64,000 nt of DNA from Pycnopodia helianthoides. Its lineage: Eukaryota > Echinodermata > Asteroidea > Forcipulatida > Asteriidae. The position numbers were made by a program, and so were the translations under genes. This document shows, piece by piece, positions 34,701-46,700 of the stretch. The DNA lies in the NCBI GenBank assembly GCA_032158295.1, contig CM063249.1, positions 19,656,270 to 19,720,269 of the forward strand. Direction: 5' to 3'. How positions within the stretch are numbered: the stretch's first letter is position 1; the number at the start of each line of letters is the position of its first letter. Below the pieces are notes generated by a model. That model was not told the DNA's origin. It saw only the letters and a list, made by a program, of their open reading frames with translations, and made no database searches.

Positions 34701-37700
34701 TGAGCGAGCTGCTTCACCAGGTGTTATGGTCCCTGGTGGGGATCAAATAGCCAAGATTTGGGTTTAAATCGCTGACCCCCCACCTTGTCGATTTTTCAAG
34801 ATTTTGCATGGTCTTCTCGTAAACGAACACTTAACCATTATTGCTGCGTCCTTCGGATGGGACGTAAAGCCGTAGGTCCTGTGTGTTGTGTAATGCACGT
34901 AAAAGAACCCAGTGCACTTATCAAAAAGAGAAGGGGTTCGCCCCAGTGTTCCAGGTTTGATTGGCAGCATATTGCGCCACAGCATCTTGTAAACCATTAC
35001 ATGGTGCTATGTAAAGGGATATGTCTAATACTTCAAACGTAGCTCCACAATACCTTGCAGGAAAATACTGAATGGCCTGTGCTTAGAATCAACCGTATTA
35101 AGCGCCTAATAAATGTTGTGTATTCCCATCGTTTGCGCGAACTGACAAATTATGTAAAAAATCACAAAATTTTGCAGATCAGTCTTTGTACGAATTCTTG
35201 ACATACTCATTGCTGTTAACATTTTCAGCAAGTTTCAGGACCTAACACATAATAGTTTGTAGTTACAGTAATTAGCATTGACCAACAAATCACTAAAATT
35301 GCCATTTTGCATTTTCACAAAGTCGGGAATCAAGATTCACCACTTTCTCCATTAAATGACATAGGGCTGGCACGATGCCAAACACAATTTCACTGCTTTG
35401 TACTTTTGACATGAATTATGAAACATGATCTATTTTATATGAGAACAAAGATAATTTCTTACTCTTTCGACCAGTAGGCCCTATATAATTTGTTTGGGTT
35501 AGATTTTTTGTAGAGCTGTAAAAAATATATGTTGAGTGTAATGCCCCTCCATTTCGTGTGTGCGTGAAATGGGCTTCGGCATTTTCGACCATTGTGAACA
35601 CGGAACTGTTAGGCAAATATGGGGTTATTTTCATGTGATATTTCATGTAAAAGCAACATTGTTACAAACAGGGGGGTTGCTAATCTTTTACTAGCCGGTC
35701 AGGCAACCTATGATATGGCAACCTACTCTGTGTCAGCACTCTTTGACTACAAGCCTTGATTGAGCCTCTGCCAAAAACGATTTACTTACATCTACATGTA
35801 TTCCTTTAAGACATTCTTTTGGTCGATGAAACAAAGAAATTTAGGATAATTAGATGGCCATTGAGCTGGATATAGACTAGAAACATGTACCAGATGTGTA
35901 AAACAATAGTGAACATCAACGACACGTTGGAATCCAAAATGGCAATATTGAAATAAGCAACTTTATTAGCTGTTTCGTGCAGCGTAGCGCGCAGCAAAAC
36001 AGCTCTTGTTTTCGTTAAAGTTTTTGAGGTGTTCGTGCAACAGCGCGAACAACTCATTGTTTTTGTTCGTGTTTTTTTTTAAATTTTTTTAAATTTTTTT
36101 TTTATAGTTTTTATTCTTCTTCTCAGAGTTTTTTGTCCGCAGGCAAATGCATAGTTGTTAAACTTACATGATCTTGAAACTTTACATGTAGGTATACATT
36201 AACTTGTAGATGATTCTAAAAGTTGTGCCGTCATGATGACGTCATCGGGTGTCAAATTACAAGCAAATTTAGGTTCAAAAAGTGACGTCATGCCAATGCC
36301 TGTATGTCTCTGAATATTTTAGCCACATTTTTTATATTTGGGCATATGATAGATCTAGACACGGGCAATCTTTAAAAAGTTAACACCAAAATCGTATGAC
36401 CTTTACTTCCGGGTCGTTACCCTGGGTCGAAGTTTGCCTTTGGGTTTTTTTCTTGAAAAACATCACTTTCGGGCTTATTTACGGCATAACTCAAGATTGA
36501 AATTGAATTGAACATTGAAACTCATCAGACATTTGAACCTCAATATCAAGACGACACAAACTTGATGATGTCATGATGACGTCATCAGGTTTGGAATTAC
36601 AATAAATCAAAGTTTAATATTTGTAAAAAAAATCATAACTCGTGAACCGCATGTTGGATTTTTACAATCGACACATCATCGGACAGGTCGTTAAAAGTTC
36701 AACAAACCCTACACAAAACTTGACCCCATTTGACCTTAACTTCCGGTTCAAATCGGAAGTTGAAAATTTCAAAAATTCATATCTCAAAAACTACCGATTA
36801 TTTTAGTTTATTTTTTGTACCACAGTGTAGAACGTTAAGCCTGCTCAAACTTTTGCACTGAGATGACAATATTTTGACCGTTACATCAGGTCGAAAAAGG
36901 CGCACGTTTAAGTTGACCCACCGTGACAACGCACGATAGTGAAACTGAAAGAACACAGGTAGACATACGAACGTGCGCCTACACATTCATGCATTGAAGG
37001 CTGTGTGTGTTTCTGTGCCCGTCGTTTGGACATGTACAGTTCATCGTACTTTTAACAATGGCGGCACAACACTGCAGAAATGAGTTTCTCTCAACCTGTG
37101 CTATGTTTGGCGTCAAATTGTTCCCTCTTTGCCCTTCTGGTGGCTTGATGGTGATTATGGAATTGAAGACTTAGTTTCACTGAGATGTCCACCTGCTTCA
37201 GTGATTCGTATCACTTTTCTTATATGAGAAAATTCAAGCAGAAAAAGGATTAACATTTGTTATGTTTTGACCATACACCGAATGAAATGAACAGACGTGA
37301 CATCAGCTTGTCAAGGGCGTTTCAGACCGGCACTCACGGCAGTGTTTATCGGCGCGACACGGTGAATACAACGGTAAGCTTCGTTTCAACATAATCACTT
37401 TTCAAAATGAATGTGTCAAGTAGTGACGTTTGTAAAACTAAGGGTCATTTAATGATCATGGAGGAGGAAGAATTGGGCAATGGGGGATTGGTATGATTGT
37501 TGGCTCTGTCAATAGTGTCAGAAAATGGTAAGATTTGATGAATGTGTTCCATCAACTATATAATTAATATTATTATGCCATAGATAAGTTACAACCTTTC
37601 GATGAAGTTTCCCCAAAGGTTAAGATTTATAAGTTATTCATTTCCAAATCAGTATGGGCACCTTCCACTTATTAAATTATAATCTTGAAATGTTTTAAGC

Positions 37701-40700
37701 CTCGAATTTTGTTTATTTTACCAGTTAGTACAGTGTTCAAGGAACATATGGAACAGAGTCTGATGGCGGGATGAGAGGCTGATGACTGGGTCAGGACTGG
37801 TACACAGAAAGGAGTTGCAGCTGTTAACATGAGCCATCTTTAGTCTTCACTGCTCCTGTCAGTTGTCAACTATGGTTATACCTGGCCAAAAAAATGATTA
37901 TGGATGGTCTTTTCTTGAGAGGTAAATTTACAGTAGTTTATTGAAGGTTCAAAATGACACAAATTATGCAAGGTAAAACATGTCCAAAGGAATTGAAATA
38001 ATACATCTGGTTGAGCCCATTTTCCTTGTAATTCATTGCATTTTTTGTTGGTATGGATAACATGACTTTGCGTAACTAATGCTGTGAGACTTTCTATTCA
38101 AAGAAGTTTACATATTTTTGAAACATTCTAAACATAAGTTATTGTAAATTTTTTCATGCATTTAAAATATTGTGCTATGATTTTTATTGTGTTATATGAA
38201 TTTTTTTTTTTGAGACTTGGTAGGTTATGAAAAAATGTCTGAAGATTATTCATGAAGTCATACTCTGTTCATTGTTTTTTCTTCATCAGAATGCAGCACA
38301 TCCAGTACCGGAATGGTCTACAGTGAAAATTGTGACACTTGCTGTTATGTTCCATTCCTTATTTCCCTGCCAAGTCACTGTATGATGCACCATGGAGGTA
38401 GAAATAGTATTTGACTCAGTTTTTTTCAGTCTAACTTCAGTCTAAAAAACTTCACAAGAGGCTTAGACTTGCATCTTCATGATGTGCCTTTGTCTTGCAT
38501 TCCAAACAAGTGTCTTCTACGGTTTAATTTTTCTCAAGTCAATTTTTTCTCAAGTAACAATATCTAAAAATCAAGCGAGCCATTTATAAATTGCAACTGA
38601 AAGCTTACACAATGCTTGACTTACTTGAAGGTTATCATCATCAAGTGTATTATGAACAATCATTTTTCATCCATCGATACTCAATGAGAATCCAAATTTA
38701 TTTGAAATCCTTTGAACATTTCTAATAATTATAGCTTAATAATGTCAACTTGAACAACATAGCTTGTGTGAACTTGTGATTTATGATGAATCAATAAAGA
38801 ATAAGTTTTCATTAAACAATAAATTAGCTTTTAATAGTGAATGGCTTTATACTTAAAATAGTTGTGTGTGTATTTCAAAGCCTCTTATCGAGATCTGCAT
38901 CAAGATGAAAGGGAACTCACAAAATTTATGCTATTGTATTAAATGACAATATTAAACCTCTGCCCTTTCAAATATATGGCGACGTCGTCAATTTACACAC
39001 CGCCCTCTTGTGACAAATATTGTTTCATAAAATCGTAACCCTTGTAATGGAAATAAACATGAAATCTTGCACTATTCTGGTTCAAACCGGCAGTTGAAGT
39101 TTTATATTGAATAAAACTCCTGAACCAGGCAATATAAAATTTGTTAGTAACAAAAACACGTTTTTTTCATCATGACGTCATCGGGTGTCAAGTTACAGTA
39201 ATTCAAAACTTAGTACTTAAAAAATCATATCTCCTGAACCGCACGTCATAAAGTTGTATTGTTTGTTTTGTCTTGTAGCTTACAGCACTTGTGACATTTT
39301 GTTCATATGGAAGACCCAACCCTGACCTTTACTTCCGGTCCAAACAGAAAGCTCAACAATTTAAATAATCATATCTCCTGAATCATATGTCATAAAGTCT
39401 TAATCTTTGTGCTGCTTGCTAGGTTAAAACACATTGTGACATTTTATTTGAAGCATGACCCCACTTTGACCTTCCCTTTTGGTCAAAACAGGAAGTTCTA
39501 ACTATACGAAACTCTAGTCTCTGTTCAAAGTTCTCTTTGTCAGTCTTTAAAACAGCCGTCCATGCAAACCTCGCTAACAATCAATTAACGTCAGGCTTTT
39601 AATCGTGTGCTTTTTTTTATAGACTTTTGCTAAAGTGTGTAGCTTGTTAGGCACCCCACAAAACCAAAACAGTAATGGCACCAAATTCCACTCAATGCAA
39701 CAGCTCTCGCGTTGACTACAACACTGACCCCATTGATAGCCGAACACCTCGTGTTTGTTTGGACAAACACTTGCGCTCTAGTGAACAATCATTTTTCATC
39801 CATCGATACTCAATGAGAATCCAAATTTATTTGAAATCCTTTGAACATTTCTAATAATTATATTTTAGCTTAATAATGTCAACTTGAACAACATAGCTTG
39901 TGTGAACTTGTGATTTATAATGAATAAATAAAGAGTAAGTTTTCATGAAGCAATAAATTAGCTTTTAAGAGTGAATGGCATACTTGATATAGTTGGGTTG
40001 CTTGCTAGCTTATTACACGCTTGACATTTTATTCCTGAAGCATGACCCCACTTTGACCTTTCCTTCCAGTCCAAACAGGAAGTTCTAACTATAAAAAACT
40101 CTAGTCTCTATTCAAGAGTCTCGTAACCTGATTTTGGCAATAGCTTTGTCAGTCTTTAAAACAGTCGTCCATGCAAACCTCGCTAACAATCAAACGTCAG
40201 GCTTTTAATCATGTGCTTTTTTAGATTTTTGCTAAAGTTTGTAGGTTGTTAGGCACGCCACAAAACAGTAATGGCACCAAATTCCACTCAATGCAATAGC
40301 TCTCACAATGACTACAACACTGACCCCATTGATAGCCGAACACCTCGTGTTTGTTTGGACAAACACTTGCGCTCTAGTTGTTTTTCCTTTTTTTATTTGT
40401 CTGTTTCAGTAAAAAAAGCCATTGAGATAACGCACGTTCGTTCCAAGCGGCCTTTTGCATAGTTCCTAAAGAGCAATTGCACTGAAACTTTCAGTGATGA
40501 AAGGCATTGGTGCAAGGAGGGTCCTAAAAGAAATTCGTCATGATGACGTCATCACCTGTCACGTGACGTCATCTTAAAGGTTTTTTTTTTTTAATATTTG
40601 AAAATCCGTATCAAATCAGCCACAAGAGACCGTAGGTTTCTGTTTGCGGGATCGTATAGGGATAAATTAGGTCTTCATTTTATTCAGTGTGCGTGACCTC

Positions 40701-43700
40701 ACTTGACCTCTACTTCTGGTCGAAACCGGAAGTGCCTTGTAATTCAAAAGTGTTGAATGTTATGAACATGCTTTCAACAATGTTAGTGTCTGGCAAGGGT
40801 GTGCACTTAAAAAAAAGTACCGATGACGTCATGATGCACACGAGCGCCCTCTAGCGGCAGGTTGAAAACTCTTCAAAATGGACTTTTTGAAGATGTGTGT
40901 GAGGAAGTTTTGTGTAATCATTTCAAAATTTACACATATGTTGACCGTCAGGCAGCCATCATATGTGTGAAATTTCAGATCAATGACGTCATCGGGGGTC
41001 ACGTGACGCGGCATTAAAGATGCCTTTTTCGAAGTCGTATATCTCCCGATGTATAAGTGCGATCGTGTTGAAACTTGGTAGGTTGTTAGATATTAGCAAG
41101 TTCTTGTAAATTTTGAAATGACGTCATGATGACGTCATCACATGATTTTTTAAGATTTATTTTATTTTTTGCACCTTTTTGTTATAAATTGTTAAATGAA
41201 CACTGTATAATCCAAATTCTATAACACATTATGTTGACCGTCAGGCAGCCATCACATGTGTGAAATTTCAGATCAATGACGTCATCGGGGTCACGTGACG
41301 CGGCATTAAAGGTGCCTTTTTCGAAGTCGTATATCTCCCGATGTATTAGTGCGATCATGTTGAAACTTGGTAGGTTGTTAGATATTGGCAAGTTCTTGTA
41401 AAATTTGAAATGACGTCATGATGACGTCATCACATGATTTTTTTTCATTTTTTGCACCTTTTTGTCAAAAATTGTTAAATGAACAGTAATGTAGTGTGAT
41501 TTGAAAATGTTCGTCGCGAAACAGCTTGGCATTTGTGCACAAATGCAATTGAGCTCTAGTTTGAATTGCAATTGAGTGTTTTAAAAGTTAACTTTCACTT
41601 TTAATGCATCAACAGTACTAAATATACTAAAGAAAATGATTTTTTGAATTTTTGCCTTCATGTACAGTAGATTTCTCTTGTCATAGAATAAATGTGAGTT
41701 TGTAGCTATTTTGATGAAACATACATGGGACATGTATAGTGTACATGTTGTTGGTATGACATGAGTACATGTATGATAACATAAAGAGGATTGGGGTATG
41801 ATCTTCAGCATGTATCTTTAGATCAATAATGTACCTTGTTGTTAGCATGATTAGGAAAGGGTTTTAAACCGTTGACATCCATTGAAAGAGGGAAAATCGA
41901 TGTCCAACTCAGCATGCGCAGCAAGCTAATTGACACAATTATACAGTACACATAAACATACATGTACAAGTGTACATCAGGAATGCAACTTTTGAAAGGA
42001 TCAGCTGATTTCTTCTTCTTTTTTCTTTAGTTTTTGTTCCCTACTTGTGCGCTTGTTCAGGATGCAAATAATGTGAATTTTCTATGACAGGATGGCCTTT
42101 AAATGGAAACTGATTTATACAATGTTGCAATAAATTAAAAAAAAAAGGATTTTAAGTTCACTCCATTATTTAATGCATAATTTATCTAGAGAGCGTACCC
42201 CAGGGTGCGTGACGTTATTACAACTCTCAGTACCATGTATAATTAGTCTGATTGAGCTCAAACCTTAACTTGTAACATGAGTTGGCCAGTAGTCCACTTT
42301 GACGTCAGTACTCTGGAACAAGTCAATGGATTGGAAAAACACTGATTCCACAATCTAATTATAGATTGTGGAGACCACTGGCTATTTAGAGGGATTCATC
42401 TTCATTACCAATGCTATGACATCCTGGCTTGCTTGTGTGAGGCTGTTATAGAGTGAGATATTCACTCAACCAGCGGCCCTCATGCTTGGATGATTGACTA
42501 GGTTCAGAGAGATGCTGTAGAAATCTCAAACCAAGCGATTGATTTAATCATAGCCCATGGAGTCAGTTTTCTGGATGTGCGTACTGACAAACCTTAATAT
42601 GAGCGAACATATTAGTGCTAGGATCAATAGTTGACATGGCATTAGTGGTTTATCACACAGTTGGAAGATGCTGAGGTAATTACTACTTGGTAAAAATCCA
42701 TTGGCACAGATGCTCTTCAACTATCAGGTAAAAACAGTCACACTGCTTACTGCTTAGACTAAGAAATGATAGTCTTTATGACTCATTTGGATTCCTTTTT
42801 TTTTCGCTACTGCTTTTAAGTTTTCTGGTTGGTTCTACAAAGCATGCACAAAGTATGTACAATGTGAACACTGTATTATTTTATTGCTGTATGTTATTAC
42901 ATAGTGTCGTTTTGAACAAGCCCATTCCTCAGTCTTGATAAGTACATGTAAATGTTTTGTAAAAGTGTTCATCAGGAAAGAAAAAGTCTCCACTCAGCTT
43001 GTTCAAAGGTACTGCGTACACCACACATGTACACTGTAATAATTGCTACTGTTTCCCTGGCGCTTCTGCATTATGTTATTCTTACCTTTAACTTTAAGTC
43101 CAGGGTGGACTCCCTGTCTTAATTTTGTTTATGAAGCTGAAATTTTGTTTGTTTGGTGTCCTTACATGTAGTGTCCTTATCCTAAGGATGTACCGATTGA
43201 AGTATAAGAAGGTGTGTGCATGCGCAAGATGGGTAGCAAACCATTGTCTCTTACATACTTGGTCTTTCACATGACGTCACAAACAAGCATAAACGAGTGT
43301 GATAAACATCACTCAAGTTGAACAGCACCCTGGCTTGTGGTTGTTATGCGTGTGCGCAAGTCTTCACAGACAAAGTCAGTACAAGAAGTTACCACGGCGA
43401 TGTCAATCTTATTTTGACTTTCTGAAATAATGTCATCCAAGGAGAAACTATTATTTCTTTGAATTTTTGACGTATTGCAGGGAAATCATAAACAAAGCTT
43501 CGGCTTCCTTCATGAGGTATACATTTTTTGGCATTGGCAGGAGATCTGTATAACCAGGACTTTGTCACAATTTTAGACTTAAAAATCTTTATCTTTTTAG
43601 TGAACACTTCTTTTTACACAGGTACTCTGAAGAAATATTGCTCAACTTGGTTCCTGACATTCTCTCAGTCAAACTGTTCACTGCTGTTGTTTCCCAGATG

Positions 43701-46700
43701 TACATAAATGCTAAGTACTACATGTACATGTACATGTATGACTACTGTTCATCTCCTGATATCATTTTAACCAGTCTGTTGTAGTCTTCACCTGGAATCG
43801 AATGAAAACTAGAGCCTGCTACTTTAAGTGTTGAGAAGACTAATTGATAACCACCTTGAGTGATAGTGAGATTATCCCCAAAGACTCTAACTGAAACAAT
43901 GAGTTCAAATCAACAGCTAGATACGAAATACAAGACACATTACTAGCACAGTGGCAAAACAACACACCCTGACATCATCCATCAAAACTTTTGAAATATT
44001 TTATTGAAGAAGATGCCAAAAACAAACAAAAAATCCTTTTAATCCAATTTCATTTTATTTTTGTGTTATATAGGCCTAACAAAAAAAACAACTAAACAAA
44101 GAATCCTTCCAAGGTGGAGATTACAAAAAAGTAGACTGACTAGAAACGGAGATATTCAAACAAAATTGTTCCCATTTATTGTATTTGCCAAATACGTATG
44201 GATTTGGTCATAAATCGATAGAGCTTAGTGCCCAATTTGTCAGTAAATTTGTCTGTTTTCATTTCATGTTTTCATTTCATGTTCTTTAGCAGAAAGATGT
44301 TCATTTCCTATGGCGCACAGCCACAATTATGGGTACATTTTTGTGTTACTGTTTATGAATAAAGGATTAAAAACCACTGAGCAGCAGCAATTTAAAAACT
44401 ATTTGTTTAACAATTACCCAGTACTGTGGGATTGTCAAATACAAGATCAGCAATAATATTTTTTAGTAACCATATGTTTTTCACAATGGTGTTTTTGTTA
44501 CACAAAGTAATACCATGGTAATACCCATGATTGTGGCCATGTCGAAAAACTACTAAGAAGATGTTCCCAATGGAATGCACTAATGTATCAGGCCTGGAAT
44601 GACATGGAGGCCACTGAGGCCATGGCCTCTGTTGCCCTGCTCTTGTCCTTGGTGCCCCTTCCAAAGTTTCCAATAGACTTTAAGATTTTTCAATGGAAGT
44701 TCCCTTTGCAAAATGAAAATGGCCTTGCCCTCTCTAAGATGAAATTCCAGGCCTGATGTATGACTCACTTTATTGGACAAGCCTGCTCAATCCATGTTGT
44801 GTTATCAGCTGATACTTGGTTAGTTTTGCCCCACATTGTCATAAAGATTTGTGATAATCAATACTTCCAAAAACCTGCAAAAAAAAAGTTTGTTTATATG
44901 TTTATGTGTTCAGACATGGAACTGGGAACAAGATTTTATTCTGACTTCCATAGTAGAACAATGTAATTTTGAAGGATTGACAAATACTTAATAGGTCATA
45001 GTCCAAATGATCACTCTATCACTATGTGTGCAAGTACTTGTGTGTAAGTACGATGATAACTTGACTCTGCTATTGCAAACTAACACCGTGTTACTGCTGT
45101 GCTGAATGTGGGTTGGATGTCACGTCTATACATGACCTACATACATGATGTACATGTAATGTGTACATCATAGTGTTGACATTAAGACGTGCCTTGTTAC
45201 TTTGTAAAACACCATCCTTAACGCTGGACTCATTATTCATGGGAAATGATGCTAACATGGCCTCCCCTAATGGTAGGTTGTCATTATGAACAAATTAGAA
45301 AATAGTTATTGTTAGTCTTCTTATGCATTGTGTAACTTAGGTCACTGACCAGATTGTTCACAGATTTGCTCATGCTTACATAAAAGATAGTACACACGAT
45401 ATGCATTCACAATGCAACGTGGTGTATACAATGTTAAAATAACTTATAACTACAATTGTTGACAGCGGTATTGTATGGTGCATATTGGCCTTGTGCTGTA
45501 CATAGGGTAGACAGTCGATATTATTAATAACACGTAGCACCCAGAGGTACTGGAAATTGAAAAACTATAGTTCCTGAGGCCCAACTTCTAATACCGAGGG
45601 GAGCTAATAAACCATGTGATATTTGTTTGCTGTACCTCGTACATATTCAAGTTTGGCATCATTGTGCTCTAGGAAAAAACACGAATTGACGCAACATTTG
45701 TGCTGCCATCTTTTCATGTGTATGTAGCTATGGTGATGTTCACGCTTGTGTACTGCACCTACGTGACAGTGCCACGATCCGATCCGTTTTGTAAAGCACA
45801 TGCACAGTAGACTGTTACATGTGCGACAGTCTACTATGTGCTACTAAGGCTGTGACGGGAACCCGCGTACCCGAGTACCTGACCGATAATCCGGGCACCC
45901 GGTTTAAAACTTCGTAATGTGGCCGCACATTTTTTTCAAGGGGGAAAAAAAAAACTAACAAAGCGATGGTTGCCGCTAATTTTATTGCCGATAAAAAAAA
46001 GCTCACACACACAAACACGATGTTTTAAAAACGGAAGTAAAACTTGTGCTAGCAGTTCGAACTTCACAAGCTTTAGTTGTTTAATTTGTTTTGGCTGCCG
46101 TTCAGATTTTCCGTCTGGTGTCTGCCAGGAGTTTATTTAAATTATTGTGTAAGGTTTCATTGACGGTAACAACAAGGCAACCCCTCTCTACTTATGTCGG
46201 GTTGTTGGCAGTGTCGGCAAGTAGCCCTTTGTAATATTACTGTTCCGGTTTAAAGTGAGGCAAGACGGCAACACCCATCATGAGCTAAACGCAGCACATC
46301 ATTGGCTGCTCTATTTTGGCTAATAGCCAGCGAAAAGCACCCGCGCACGTGTGTGGCTATAATCGCCACAAAAGGAATGCATGCAGCATGCAACAAATGG
46401 TTCAGTTTACACGTGGTGCGTGTGGTTTGCAAGAGGTATGATGTACATGTACATGTACTGTCATGTCATAGCGTAATACGTACATGTCGCCGGCCATGTA
46501 GGGGGAATTTGTGGAATAAAACCTAGCGCAGAATCCATGCACGTGTGTGGCCGCAGCAGGAAAATCAACCTCGGCAACAAAATTGTATTGGTTCAGCACG
46601 TGCTGCGTGGGGAGTGGGCTTAATGTGCATGATGTACAGGTGTATTGTCATTGTCATAATGGCGAAGCCCCGATAAACTGAGAATTTTATAATTTTTTTT

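Larger units (their letters stand above)
30546..34826 (-). mobile_element. 4.28-kb DNA transposon with 8-bp TSD
   Basis: It is inserted in a SINE between two copies of ACACTTAA (30538-30545, 34827-34834). The subterminal ends are imperfect inverted repeats: left GAGAGGACCATGCAG, then AAGGTGGGGGTCAACG; right, reversed, GAGAAGACCATGCAA, then AAGGTGGGGGGTCAGCG. It carries a minus-strand C2H2-type gene broken by a Harbinger-like MITE and a frameshift. An 8-bp duplication occurs in hAT, P, Zisupton and other superfamilies, and the encoded protein does not tell which. Its boundaries follow directly from the interrupted SINE. Confidence 0.85.
35960..41555. repeat. 5.6-kb block of degenerate repeat modules
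   Basis: It runs from AGCTGTTTCGTGCAGCG to GAGCTCTAGT and contains many modules built from the same phrases. These are TGACGTCATGATGACGTCAT or shortened forms (near 36235, 36570, 39172, 40537, 40820, 41118, 41410), 'ATATCTC..GAACCGCA.GTCATAAAG', and ACTTCCGGTC..AACCGGAAGT-type inverted words. Copies B and C (38374-40379) and a 293-bp tandem pair (from 40941) lie in it. About 37000-38370 shows less module content. No coding capacity was recognised. Confidence 0.7.

Noticed and set aside
40271..40462. 63-codon plus-strand frame
   Set aside because: It lies across the end of repeat copy C and has a non-coding counterpart in copy B.
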